Assembly: GCA_023213315.1 (NCBI GenBank)
Contig: JAKCPI010005491.1
Span: 25,131 to 89,130, forward strand
From: Euborellia annulipes
Taxonomy: Eukaryota > Arthropoda > Insecta > Dermaptera > Anisolabididae
Length of the DNA stretch: 64,000 nucleotides
Direction of reading: 5' to 3'
Shown: in pieces, positions 1-12,010 of the stretch
Numbering within the stretch: position 1 is the stretch's first letter
Layout of the letters: every line of letters starts with the position of its first letter
Position numbers and translations under genes: made by a program
Notes under the pieces: generated by a model
Told to the model about the DNA's origin: nothing
Databases searched by the model: none
The model's input: the letters and a program-made list of their open reading frames with translations, nothing else

Positions 1-27
1 TATTTTAAATATATTTATTTTTTTTAG

Positions 28-3000
28 AACTTCTCGACCGTCGGTTATAGATGAAGTGCCTAGACCAACTCGTTTTGAGATGCCAGATGAGGTGGAAGAA
101 AATAACGTATCTTTTGATACAACATTTGATGATATTACCTATGAAACTAAACCTTTAATTAAACCCCCTTTAAAAAAAGCTTCTGCTAGCACTAGTTCTC
201 CTCTCAATAGAAATAATAATACAAATACACAAAAAAAGCAAATCACCTTTGAAGATTTAAGACAAAGCACGCCAAACAATTTTCCGCTAAAAAGACCTGC
301 ATTATCTCCATCACCAACTCCTAAAAGGCAACGAGGCTTAGATGATCAACAAGTACAAGATGCACAAGAACTTTTAAGAGAACAAAGTGCAAGAAAACTA
401 GTACTTGAATCAGAAGATGAGCTTGAAGATGACATAGATAATGACATGTCTACTTCAGATATGGATAATCTAAATTATACAGAAAATGAAGAAGATTTCA
501 TTGCCCAAGAAAATACTCCACACAAATCGTGTTTAAAATCTCAAGGTACAGAGGTTACACCTAAAAAAGTACGATTTTCTTTAGATGCAGAAGAAAAAGA
601 AAATTCTTCCCAATCAACTATACCTGCCACCACTAATCATGCTAAAATAATCACCGAAGTTTTAAAAAAATATCCACATCTTGTCAAAACTAATCGCAAT
701 ATCAAATTAAAGATTATGCAAAAAGGAGGATCTACAACAACACCTACACCTTCTTCTACCCCTAAAACAGAAGAAAAAAAGCGAAAGTGTCATATGTTGT
801 TCTTAAATCAGAACCTTTATCAAAACAAGGAGGGAAAGGAATTGGTGATATTTCATCAACAATATTAACTCAAGCAATACCTAAATCAGGCGCTGAAAAC
901 ACAACAGGTCCTTGGATATGCCACACTTGTGGAACAAATGACAAACCACTTGAACTTGAATCTTATTATCAGTATCGAAAACATTTACAAGATATCCATA
1001 TGGAAAAATTTGATTCTCGAATCTGTGAGCATTGTGGATATAGAGCCTCTAAAAGGAATTTATTATTATATCATTTGTGTATTAAGCATGGAGTTGCACC
1101 CCCAAGAAATTGTCAATTTCCAAAATGTGATCAATGTGATTATGTTGCTCTAAGTGAGTCCTTATTAATAAAGCATAGAAATAATCATGCTAATAGCAAA
1201 GAATTTACATGTAAAGTTTGCCGAGCATCTTTTAAATCAAATGGTGCTCTTCAAGGACATATCCAAGCCAACTTGCATTCAGATCAATCAAAAAGATTAT
1301 ATGAATGTCCCCATTGTCAGAAACCTTTTATTCGTAATATAAATTTAAAAGCTCATATTAGAGCATCTCATAAAGATAAAAGACAAGATGATGATGAAGA
1401 AGAAACGTTGGACTTGCCTGTACTTGACGCTTCGAATATAGAATATATTTTACCGGATATGATAACGTCCGGTGGAAGCGAAACTATACTTTCTGATCAC
1501 GATTATGCCGAACAAGGAATTACAACTGTTACTGAAATTGAATATTTAGAAATGGATCCAAGTCGTCCTCCTCCAGCCACCCAATATATTACAGGACCTG
1601 TTAATGAAAGTCAATTTTATTCTCATGAAGGACAACAATACATAGTGCAGAATAGTGGATTTGAAGCACATGCTCGTCTAGTAGAATTACAACAAGTTCC
1701 GGAAACATTGCGAATTCATGAAATTCGTGATAGTTTAGCAGGAAATGATGTCATTCATGTTGTTACCGAAGACCAAATCCGTGCCATGGAAAGAGGTGAA
1801 GAAGTTCATTTAATTGTACCAAATAATCCTGCTACAAATTTAGATCTTGATCAGGATAATATTGAAACAATTTCTCTAAACGATAATGAACTTGCCAATA
1901 TAATTGTGCCCGATGAAGATAATTTACAACCAATTATTATTCCAAATGAACAAATTCAAACTATTGCTATAAATAATGATGGAATTGAGACCATTCAAAT
2001 TTCGGACGATCAATTACATGCATTATCTGTAGGGACAGAACATTTGGATGAAGAAGACATAAATCAAATAATTTTAAATCAGCACCATTTATCACTTGGG
2101 CCAAACCAAATTAGATCAATTTCTATCCCAACTTCTAAAGAAGAAGATATTAGAACTAATTTGGAAGAAACGATCGAGGAAGATAATAAAGTTAATTTAG
2201 AAGAAACGATAAAACAAACAAATAAATCCGAACTCTCATTTTCATCTTTACCTGAGCCATTAGAAGAAATGAATATTTCAGAACACTCATTAAATAGTCC
2301 AATTAAGAAAACTATCTTAAAAAAATTAGAAGCCCCACTTATTGAAAAAACAATAGAAGAACCCAAAAACACTGCTTCTCCAAATATTCAATTAAATATA
2401 ACAAAAAATACTATTAAATTTGAGAAAATCAATCAATTAAATATCGCTAAGATCGCCTCCAAGGCGGATTCTCCTCCACCTTCTCAAACTCCACCCTCCC
2501 CTCCTACGCCACCCCCTCCTACTCCTCCGCCATCTTCTCCCCCTCCACCTTCTCCCCTCCTACTCCTCCGCCATCTTCTCCCCCTCCTATTCCTCCGTCA
2601 TCTTCTCCCCCTCCACCTTCTTCTCCCCCTCCTGCTACCCCTCCCCCTCCTGATAGCCCGCCCCCTCCTACTCCTTCTCCTCCTACTACTCCTCCACCTC
2701 CAAATGATGGTAAAATACAAGAAAAATCAAATGATACTGAAAGTTCAAATGATGCTGAAAGTCCAAAAAATGCTGCAAGTTCAACTGATGCTGCAAAATC
2801 AACTGATGTCACAAGTCTAGATGAAAATGAAATTTTACAACCAAAAATAGAAAAAATGGATGATGATGATGAAAATACATTTATAGAACCAAAACAAATA
2901 ATTGAAAATAAGGAAAAATTAGATGACACTAAATGTACAAAAGAAACTCCTAAAAGCGAAATAAATAGCACTAATGCTCTTCATATGGCTTCTCTTATTT

Positions 3001-3028
3001 CTAGCGATTGGTCCGATGATGAAAATTG
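28..3028 (+). CDS. C2H2 zinc-finger protein, terminal exon (5' part outside window; two apparent 1-base gaps)
   Basis: A T-rich acceptor ends at 27 and the reading frame is open from 29, so this is the last exon of a gene starting left of the window. The frame shifts twice: near 775 in an A run and near 2554-2557 in a C run. Each shift is what one missing base would give. The composite protein has an acidic, Lys/Ser-rich N part, then five C2H2 fingers (Cys codons near 919, 1024, 1126, 1210 and 1306), a long acidic Ile/Asn-rich region, a proline-rich tract (2470-2700), repeats of the ESSNDA type, and a C terminus ending SDWSDDEN before TGA at 3026. This suggests a nuclear DNA-binding or chromatin protein. 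Finger arrangement followed by an acidic tail recalls arthropod CP190, but no BTB domain is visible, so that identity is tentative. Pseudogenisation is possible but less likely, because the frame is otherwise intact. Confidence 0.8.
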
Positions 3029-3382
3029 AATCGCTTTCTTTTGAAAGGGCCTCAGTCTTAATATCTGAATTATTTGGAAGATTCAATATATTTATTATTA
3101 ATTTGTCTTTGGTTTAACTGTAGTATTAAATACAAATAAACCAAAAACTATTTTTAATAATAACAACGATATGCAAAATTTTTTTATAACAATAAGTGAA
3201 TGTTATTTAGATCTTTTATAACTTTTCGGCGCTGGTTTTACCTCAGCTGGTACACAACATATTATTTCTGCCTACAAATGTGCTTGTTTTAAATGTGCCA
3301 GTGGTTTTTAAAGCATGAGGAAGGGAACCAATACTGAAATGTTATTTCAAGACTACAAATAATGTGACTTTTGTTTTATCGA

Positions 3383-3388
3383 AATAAA
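3383..3388 (+). terminator. Polyadenylation signal of the zinc-finger gene
   Basis: AATAAA lies about 355 bases after the stop codon; a second AATAAA lies at 3523-3528. Either could end the transcript. The 3' UTR is AT-rich without other clear signals. Confidence 0.5.
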
Positions 3389-3528
3389 TAAGTTTCGCTA
3401 AAGTATGCTTTCTACGAGAGAATCAAGTCTTCTTAAATTATTTCGATTTTAAATTGTTTTTTTTTTCTTTTTAATGAAACATAAAATAATCTGCAAAACA
3501 TTTTCAATTTGTTGTTTGGATGAATAAA

Positions 3529-3838
3529 TTATTTTTATTCTTCCCAGAGTTGCTGGATAGTATGATTAAGGAATTTGAAGCATAAAAGAAGCCAGTCGTG
3601 TTGTTTTTTTTTACATGTAGATTTTTTCTTTTATCGACGTCGAGTGGAAAAATTTGATGGAAGGAAATTTTAATAATAAATATTAAAAGCCTTACACACT
3701 TGTAAACATCTCGCTTATGATTTCCCCTTCGTCGTTAAATCATATTTTTACATTTGATGCCATATTCATATTTAATATCGCGTCTGTCTTCATTTCTTCA
3801 AATTCCTTGACTGTTAATTATTGTATAAACTTATAAAT
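3529..3838. other. Intergenic, no gene seen
   Basis: AT-rich sequence between the zinc-finger 3' UTR and a TIR element. No supported ORF, RNA gene or repeat was recognised. Confidence 0.5.
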
Positions 3839-4201
3839 AGGGATGTCAAACGCAACTAGATTCGAGAGAGATATAGAGAAATTTAAATTTTAATGGAAAA
3901 TATGCTGTTATTTTGAATTTTCTAGATTTCTTAATGTGCTAACTCTTAAAAATATGCAGATAGTTGAAATATTAAGTTTCAGCTCAATCGGAAGTGGTTT
4001 AGTGGTGTAAAATACGGCTTAAAATTTAGAAAATTTGAGTTTTTTTTTTTTCAACTTTGGACATCCCTAATACAATTTTTACCATCCTTGAATGCAAAAA
4101 ACATATTCACGATTATTCTATAGTTCGTTAACTTTCGAAAAATCATTCATTGGTGAAAATCTGTTAATTATAAACGAAATTAATAAACAAAACAGTTATT
4201 C

Positions 4202-4317
4202 AAGAGCAGATCCAGAGGTGTTTCTGCGGGGGGGGGGGGGGGGGGGGGATCGTGTGTTGTGCGACCAGTCACACCAGATTACCCCCCCCCTGAGAAACAC
4301 CTCTGGATCCGCTCTTT
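4202..4317. repeat. G/C-run hairpin element
   Basis: The arms AGATCCAGAGGTGTTTCT and AGAAACACCTCTGGATC flank G and C runs and a core with TGTGCGACCAGTCACACCAG. The same core occurs in related elements near 18.4, 18.8, 43.5, 48.5, 51.65 and 57.75 kb. Confidence 0.6.
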
Positions 4318-4350
4318 ATTGAAATATTCTCTATTAATATCTATGGGAAG

Positions 4351-4621
4351 CAAGGGCGGGCGGATCCAGAGGAGTTTTTTGGGGTGGGGGAGGGTAATCT
4401 GGTGTGTGTGGTCGCACAGTACACAATCTTTTCTTACTTTCGGTAATTTAAAGGTGGATCCTGTACTTGTTTACCATAATATATATATATTAAAATCAAA
4501 TTTGTAAGTATTAATTTTCAAAATTTTATATTAAAAATCAAATTTTATTCCCAAAAAAATATTTTTCTCAAATCTCAGGGGGGGGGGTAATTACCCTCTT
4601 CCCCCCTGTATCCGCCCTTGG
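4351..4621. repeat. GGCGGATCC-type G-rich repeat, same family as 48.36 and 51.6 kb
   Basis: Begins GGGCGGATCCAGAGG and ends TATCCGCCCTTG, with TAATCTGGTGTG inside. Related copies lie at 48355-48620 and 51608-51735. Confidence 0.5.
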
Positions 4622-5288
4622 TCAGGATTCAGCGCTATTCATAATTTATCCAAGAATAGCTCTAACTTTTAAGCAAAACAACTTTATCATAATTTTCTTA
4701 TATATGATTTTCAACAAACTTGACTTTGATACTATTTTGTTGATTAATTTCGTTAATATTTAACAGAATTTCACCAATAAATGATTTTTGGAAAGTTAAT
4801 ATGTGTTTTGCATTCAAGGATGGTAAAAATTTATTAGGGATGTTCAAAGTTGAAAAAAAAAAAAAAACTAAACCACCTCCGATTGGTCTGAATCTTAACA
4901 TTTCTATGTATTTCAACTATCTGCATATTTTTAAGGGCTTGAGAAATGAAGTAAATTCAAAGATCCGCTTGAAAGCATATTTTCTATTAAAATTTAATTT
5001 TCTCTATATCTCTAAAACTAGAGCTGATGGGGAAAACACCCTATACCCAAGAATAGCTCTAAATTTCAATGCGCCAAAAAACTTACTTAGTTTTTTTTTG
5101 CCTGTATAATATATTAATTAAAAAACTTAAAAACATTTTAAATAAAAGATAATACGATTCCTTTAAATGACCGAATAATCATCCAAAATTTGAATTTCTT
5201 TGGCGTTGAGTAAAGAAAAGTTTTTAATTCCAAATTAATATCAATTACAGTCTCAATAGAGATCGTGTTTTATGAGTTTGACATCCCT

Positions 5289-5998
5289 AGAGAGAGAAAA
5301 TATCAAATTCCTCTTAAGGGCAGAATGTCCTAAAGAGGTATGAATTAATTATACCTGTTTTAATTTTTTGGTAAATATTTGGGAAGTAAATAATCATGTA
5401 TAAAAAATGTAACCCGATGTTTTGAATTATATAGACTAAAGCCCCTTTAAAATTAGCAATTCTCTCAGGTATATTAAAATTGTTTCTATACTTAATTCAT
5501 AAACTACACAATTGTATAAAGCCAATGAGTAAAAAGTGATAACTAACAATTATTTGATTTTGTTCTTTTCGTGAGCATAAGAAAATTTTATTTTATTTTT
5601 TTTTTTGAAAGAATTAGTCATGAAATTAAAAAAAAAATAAAAATTTTTTACATCAATTATTCCAACTTATAAGAAAATATGTATATTTAAAAACAAATTA
5701 TTTGTTTGAATAATTGATTGACTGGCCGAAACATTAAACATTAAAACGACAATAAATGAAACATCCAACCAGAGAAATGAATATATCTGATAAGTCGACA
5801 TTTTAAGGAATTCACAAATTTTATTTTAAAGAAAGTGCAGTCAAAATTTCTTCATTATAATTATTTAATAATCTCTGACTTTGGTTGAAGCCATTTTACA
5901 GTAGAATGGAAATGAAAATTTTTCCATAGACTTTTATATCATAAATGAACACCCTATTATATATATATATATATATATAAGGAGTTTATAACAAATAT
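5289..5998. other. Intergenic AT-rich sequence with a TA microsatellite
   Basis: No gene seen. A short (TA)n run lies at about 5959-5980. Confidence 0.5.
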
Positions 5999-6250
5999 TT
6001 TCTAATATTGTAGTTGTGGCTGTTGAGTTGTAACAAGGAAGGGTTACGAAAGCAGAGACTGGCAGCCTTTAAATATTTTATTAGGTCGACGTTTCGGTCA
6101 TCTTCAGGGCCCAATAAGGGTCAAAAAAAGTATATATATTTTGCATTAGGCAGTTATGTGTAATGATGCTTATCAGGTGATGTATGCATTGCAAGATCTC
6201 TCACCTGATGAGCATCCTTACACATAAATGCCTAATGCAAAATATATATA
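5999..6250. mobile_element. Retroelement-like fragment with hairpin tail
   Basis: On the minus strand it contains CTGAAGA followed shortly by GAAACGTCGAC, the flanks of a hammerhead whose stem II hairpin is missing. Beyond it, GCATTAGGCA... at 6136 and TGCCTAATGC near 6230 form an inverted repeat. Confidence 0.45.
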
Positions 6251-6599
6251 CTCAAATCTTAAAATTATATTAAAAAAAAAACATTGTGTGGTTTTATGAA
6301 ACCACGATGCAAGTGAAACTTTTTTCAGAACGTATGCGTTTAACTGAAAATTTTCAGAAAATTATTCAATTAAGGGTATTAAAATCGCGCGTTTTTAATT
6401 TTAACTTAATAATTGGAAAATGGGAATGATTTTGGGAAATCAAAAGACGCATGTTAAAAACTGAGAAAAATATTTATTCAGTATTTGAATCATTTTAAAT
6501 TATATTTTATCAATTTAAAAATTCAATAATTAAATCTCACAATTATTTTTTATAATTCATCATATATATTAAATTTCAACTTTCCTATTTTTGTCGTCA

Positions 6600-6659
6600 T
6601 GACTTGTGACGTCATAACTTGTAGCGTCACGGCCTTTGACGTCACGGCTTGTAACGCGA
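6600..6659. repeat. Four 15-base repeats with CRE-like TGACGTCA cores
   Basis: Four successive 15-base units (6600, 6615, 6630, 6645) each end in variants of GTGACGTCA, TAGCGTCA or TTGACGTCA. TGACGTCA is the consensus for CREB/ATF-type bZIP factors. No promoter is evident nearby. Confidence 0.55.
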
Positions 6660-8433
6660 CATGCTGATAGAGAAACGAAAAAATTTGTGTCGATCAAAAT
6701 AAAGTTTCACTTTAAAAAAAATCATATTTATAATCTACTATGTATCAGAACATATTATCAAGTTTGGGTGTTCTAGCTGTGGAAATAGAATTAACGAGGA
6801 AAGTTAACTTGAAATCTATAATTGACAATTTTGAATCCCTCAAGGCGAAGAGATAGTTTTACAAAATTATTACTGTAGGTAGGGTTATCTTACGTTCGGA
6901 TTTGGAATACGTGTCCGGATTTTACTAATATGAACTGAAAACGTGGACAATTTGCCATTTTAGGTGCCCCATAATACTTATTTTTTAATTTAAAATGTTT
7001 ATAAATTAAGCTAATTTTGATAATACATTTCAGGTTTTGGGCAGATTTCAGTGCCTAATTTTCAAAAATTTTCCATTTCCCCTACCACCCGGAAGTTGTC
7101 TGTCCGGATCTGGCCTCAATAAATTATGGCAACCCTTTGTTTAGGAAATTTCGACAAATTTTTTATTTAAATAAACATTATAAGCTATCTATAACTGTTT
7201 CAAAAACTGTGTAAAGAATTGTTGACATGAAGGCCACAGTAGCCTTTTACAAACTAGAAATAAACTTTTAGGGGGGGGGGCGTAATATTAAGTAGCCCCG
7301 GGGCCCGGAAAGTCTGTCTGCGGCCCTGACTAAAGCCAAAACATTATTAAATAATTTTAATTTGACTGCATTTTTAATTTATTTTTATTTATATTTATAA
7401 AAAAAAAGTTGCGATAATTGATGAAAAAATATTGAAATTTTTATATAAAATCTAAAAAAAAATCGATTAGTCATTAGAAGCAAAAAAAAAAAAAAATATT
7501 TATTTTAAATGATGAATTGTTTATTTTTATTAAGCTCTAAAGAAGTGCATTACTTTGAAATAAACAATGATGTTTATTTATTTATTATATGTTCTAATTT
7601 AATTATTTAAATGTTGCAAAAATATTACGTCTTCATTTAAATGAAATATCCTGACAAAGAAAATAGTTGTATATATTAGATACCATCTTCATGTTTGTTC
7701 TTGTATGTTTCTTTCTTTATCTTAAAAATTTATTATATATTAGTAGATGTCAAAAAAAAAAACTAGTTTTTTTATATCTATAAATATTTAAAAAATATTC
7801 ACTGTTTTTTAAATGGTATGATTTACCTTATTTCTTTTCACAAGAACTAAAATGAATTAAATAATAAAAAAAAAAATATACCCTACTATGATACAATAGA
7901 TGGATCAAAATTAAATCGATCTTAATTTTTATTAAAATTTTATTTTTAAATAGTTCCATGTTTTTCTATGAATTTCTTTTCCAAGTAATTTTCGAGATTT
8001 CTCTATCCATCTCTTGAGGCTTTTATCACAATATCGCCACCTTCGAATCGTAAATCTCTTGCTTTCTCTTACCTATATAAGTTAATATATATAGAGAGAG
8101 AAAGTAATGGATTTAAGTCGAGATTTTGATGGAAATACACGTTTTGGGGTTCCCTGAGTCCAACAAAATGGTTGAACAAAATATCTCAAGAACGAAAAGA
8201 GCTATGAGGTTGAAATTTGATATTTAAGTTGACTACGTAACGCCAAACTTTTGAACAAAATCGGCCAAAATGTACTTTTTTTAGTTTTTTCTCAAAATTC
8301 GCTTTAACGATTTTGATTAAAATTCATAAATCAATTATTTGGCCAAATGCTGATTAGGCCGAAGCCATTTAATAAAAAGAAAAAACAAATAATACAATTA
8401 TTTTTTAGATGCTCTTTAAAATGAATGTACCGT
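6660..8433. other. Intergenic AT-rich sequence with repeat remnants
   Basis: No gene seen. A G-rich remnant lies near 7270-7330. From about 8050 to 8400 there is a fragment of the dispersed family also seen at 19.14, 42.5, 52.7 and 56.85 kb, recognisable by GAGAAAGTA, TCGAGATTTTGATGG and AAAATCGGCCAAA. Confidence 0.45.
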
Positions 8434-8695
8434 CTATTGCAATAGTATTGAGATTAAAGCCCGGTAGTTAGGCAGCCCCAAGGGACACCCACATTAAATC
8501 TTTCTTGTCCGTGTGAGAAATACCTTTTTCAAAACAGACAACGACGACCCTTTTAATAAAAAAGGTTAAAAAGGGTCGTTCGACCTATTGTCTGCCTTGA
8601 ACAAGGTATTTCTCACACGGGCAAGAAAGATTTAGTGTGCGTGTGCCTTGGGGCTGCCTAACTACCGGACTTTAGCCTCAATACTATTGCAATAG
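8434..8695. mobile_element. Palindromic MITE
   Basis: Near-perfect inverted repeat starting CTATTGCAATAGTATTGAG and ending with its complement. Inner arms carry CCGGTAGTTAGGCAGCCCCA and its inverse. About 260 bp, no coding capacity. It is inserted in a fragment of the 8.05-8.94 kb dispersed repeat. Confidence 0.75.
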
Positions 8696-10114
8696 ATGGT
8701 ATATTCTCATTTTGTCCTCAAAATTGTTTGAAGCTTTTTTCTTGTACCTTATAGAAAAGTTAGAACAAATATTTGAGTTAGTAACAAAATATAAATATTT
8801 TTCTATGTTTATTTGAATTCTAATGTACTGACGGAAACTAAATATATGTCGATACAAAAAAATCTGATGTGACATTACCGAGTAAGAGAAAGTTTTGTTC
8901 TGTGCGACCAGTCACACCAGATTTTTTCTTTTTGGTTTCCCATTCACTGATTTTTTTTTTAATTGAACTGTTTTCTGAAGATATCCGCCTTAGGTTGCTA
9001 TTTCGTCTTCCATGGTTAAATAGCTGGCTAAGCGGCTTGACCTCTTAATGAAGAAACCTTGTTTACTAATAAATCTTATAAAATTACCACATCTCAACAA
9101 AGGGGAAAATGTTTGTTTTATTATTTTAATAATAAAATAATTAGATGTGGTATATTTTATTTTAGATCTGAAAGGTGTTTCTTCATTACAAGACTAAGTC
9201 GCTTAATAAAGGGCCAGATATTTGACTATGGATGAAGAAACCGGCCCTTAATTGAAGTTTTTTGCATGCTGTGCCGCACTTAGTCGACATTTGCCTTGCT
9301 TGAGTAGTCGAAAAAATGAATTTGATATTTTTAATCTAAACAATTTTTACTTCGTCATCTCAGGATAATTCGCGGATAAATTCGCATGGTAAATGTGTTG
9401 GATAACATTGTATCTTGGGACGGTTTGACAAAAAACCTTTTTCGAGCTTAGTTCACAACAAAGTTAAAGGGACAAAAGAAGTGAAGAAGCTTCAATATTT
9501 CATAAAAGACTCATTCACAAATTGAAAACAAATAAAATAAACTTTCATCAATTTGACATACAAATCCAATCCAATTCATAGAAAAAAAGGGGAAATTATG
9601 TGAAAATTTGATTTTTTTTTAACAAATGAGGTCGGTTTAAATTTGATTCATACACATTGAAGCCTTCTATTCTGAGTCATACGAGTTGAAGTTCAAAACA
9701 GTGAAAGATTTATTAGAATTCATTAAACTAAGATTTAAATACTGTATTTAGTTAGAAATGGAGTACATTTTTATACGATCTAATCATTAAAAATAAGCAA
9801 AAAATTCCTCAGAAAATATTTTTTTTTTCACTCATCAAATCACACTTGTTTAGATTTAGATATAAATATCTTGACATTTTTAAAATAAAATTGTTTATTA
9901 ATCATTTATGTTATTTTTTTATTTTACATTATAATTGTATAGATAGTTATTATTTTTGTCAACCGGAAAAAAACAAAAATCTTTTATTAAAAACTAATGT
10001 CAAAGACATTAAAAAGCTTTATTCAAAATAATTGGATTTATTCATCTCAAAAACCCTTGATAGAAAAGAGAATAAATAATAAATATTAATATATATAATC
10101 ACTCCAAAAATTGA
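8696..10114. other. Intergenic repeats, no gene seen
   Basis: 8696-8940 continues the dispersed repeat, ending in the TGTGCGACCAGTCACACCAG core. 9000-9260 holds an imperfect palindrome around TAAGCGGCTTGACC. The remainder is AT-rich without a supported ORF. Confidence 0.45.
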
Positions 10115-10149
10115 AGGGCATCACAAGTTGTTTGCTTTTACAGTTTTTA

Positions 10150-10290
10150 TTATCAGTAAACGAATTTGATTTTCGGTTTAACTGTGGTTTATATGTAAAA
10201 ATTACAACGTTTCGGCCACCCATTCTGTAGCCGAAACGTTGTAATTTTTACAAATAAACCACAGTTAAACCGAAAATCAAATTCTTTTAT
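10150..10290. repeat. Hairpin with ACAACGTTTCGGCC / GCCGAAACGTTGT arms
   Basis: Arms TTTGATTTTCGGTTTAACTG and its inverse enclose two facing GGCCGAAACGTTGT motifs, the 3' part of a hammerhead without the CUGANGA half. A single-arm relative lies at about 32165-32225. Confidence 0.6.
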
Positions 10291-10300
10291 TGAACAAGTG

Positions 10301-10865
10301 TTTGTGTATATATAAGAAAGGGATTCAAAAAAAGTATTGCTCTTTAGGCATGCGGTTTAATCAGCCATTTTCAGCAAGTGTATTTTAATAATGCACCCCC
10401 ACAATCCGCGACAATGCACCCTGCCTGCTACGGGTCGTTGATCCAAGAGGGTATAAACAAAATTTATGGTTGATTTGTCCATTTCAATTTTATGGAGTGA
10501 AAAATCGAGTGAAAAATCATTAATTTTTATAATTTATTCTCTAAATAATTATTTTTAAATATAATGGTATAAATTTATAATTATATACTGCTCAAAAAAA
10601 AAAATAAATTAATATTTTATTTTTTTGTTAGAAATAAAATTCAAAAATAAAAAATAAAAATAATCAAGTTTAATGAATTTCAATAATATATTTTTGGTAA
10701 ATGTGTATAGGTGGGAATCGTAGATAAGGAGAAAAAAACCAGCCTCCTTTTTCTCTCTCACCACTTCAATTTATTTGAAAGTATTTGAGAAAGGATGTGA
10801 CGTGCCAAGTTGTATTAATTAGGATAGCATCCTAATTTGCAAATATTTCGGCTCCTATACAGGCC
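10301..10865. other. Intergenic AT-rich sequence
   Basis: No supported gene, RNA or repeat structure recognised. Confidence 0.4.
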
Positions 10866-11401
10866 AGGGACGTCATTTGAGGGGGGGGTGAGCAGGGGTC
10901 ATTTGCCTTCTCCCCCAAGGCTTTGAAAAAAAAATCTGAGCTTAGCCCCTACATACAAACAAACTCACATTCTCTCTTTATAAATAAGTATAGATAAAAA
11001 TATAGAGGTATATATATTTAAGTTTAGAGATTGCGGTGTAGGTTTTAGGTGGAATATCCCGAAATATATCGAGTATAATATACATTCTTTGTTTTTACTC
11101 ACATAACCCAGTGAAACCCCACAATAAACACAAAACATATATATATATATATGTTTATTAAAGCTTTTGTGATTTTAAATATTATTATTAGGAGAATTTT
11201 TAATTATAGGCCACATTTTTGTATTAAATATTTATTAAAACACTAGTTATATATTTTTAATATAATTAAAAATTGCTCTTAATAATAGTATATATATATA
11301 TATATATGTTTACCAGGTATATGTATATAATTTAAGTAGCACAGTATGTAAAAAAAATTTTGCCCCCGCCCCCCAAGCAAATGCTGAAAATACGTCACTG
11401 A
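10866..11401. mobile_element. GACGTCATTT-type TIR element with nested retroelement end
   Basis: The left end AGGGACGTCATTTGA and right end ATACGTCACTG are imperfect inverted repeats next to G and C runs. Nested near 11130-11310 is a piece of the family that also appears at 23.55, 25.88, 31.8 and 37.6 kb (AAAGCTTTTGTG, AGAATTTTTAATTATAG). Confidence 0.45.
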
Positions 11402-11569
11402 TTGGAAACTGGGGCCATCTTAAGTGCATTTATGAATTTTTGAGAGTGATTGTCAAATTTATACTATTCATATACAGGCAAAGAACGTCCAGGCACGAAG
11501 CCCATGCGCTCCATTTTTTCTCAAAAATTTTATAAATTTGACAATCTCTCTTCAAAAATTCATAAATGC

Positions 11570-11990
11570 TTTGTAGATGGCCGTATGGAAAATCAATTTA
11601 ATTCTAAGGACCGTCTACCAAAAATAAATAATTTTGAGTATTTTCCCTTTATTTTTAGATATTTCGAACCCAGTGATATGGAATCATCCTCAGTACAATC
11701 AACAGATGTTTTGCAAATCGATAATTTCTCCCATCCAATATGACAAAACAGCTGCAATTTTTATAATATATATATATATATACCCGGTATATATATAAAT
11801 TGCATTCATGGAATGCTCAGCCGATTTGTCATATTGGATGGGAGAAATTAACGATTTGCAAAACATCTGTTGATTGTACTGAGGATGATTCCATATCACT
11901 GGGGTCGAAATATCTACAAATAAAAGGAAAATACTCAAAATTATTTATTTTTGCTCGAAGGTCCTTAGAATAAAATTGAATTCATAAATG
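11570..11990. repeat. Long palindrome
   Basis: Arms around TCATCCTCAGTACAATCAAC and GTTGATTGTACTGAGGATGA, with further inverse matches (TTTTGCAAATCG, TCCCATCCAATATGACAAA), folded about an (AT)n centre near 11770. The ORFs here are inverted copies of each other and are not genes. Confidence 0.7.
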
Positions 11991-12010
11991 CAGTGAAGTT
12001 GGCTCTTGTA

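Larger units (their letters stand above)
3839..5288. mobile_element. Non-autonomous TIR element with nested hairpins
   Basis: Exact 13-base terminal inverted repeats, AGGGATGTCAAAC at 3839-3851 and its complement at 5276-5288. The inverted homology continues inward: the segment with GGACATCCC and CATCCTTGAATGC near 4065-4095 reappears inverted near 4810-4845. No transposase remains. Two G-rich elements (4202-4317 and 4351-4621) are nested between the arms. Confidence 0.65.

Noticed and set aside
6077..6120. Minus-strand CTGAAGA and GAAACGTCGAC as a hammerhead
   Set aside because: Only five bases lie between core and GAAAC, so stem II cannot form; treated as a decayed remnant.
11450..11938. 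Two ORFs of 97 and 79 codons
   Set aside because: They are opposite readings of the arms of a palindrome.
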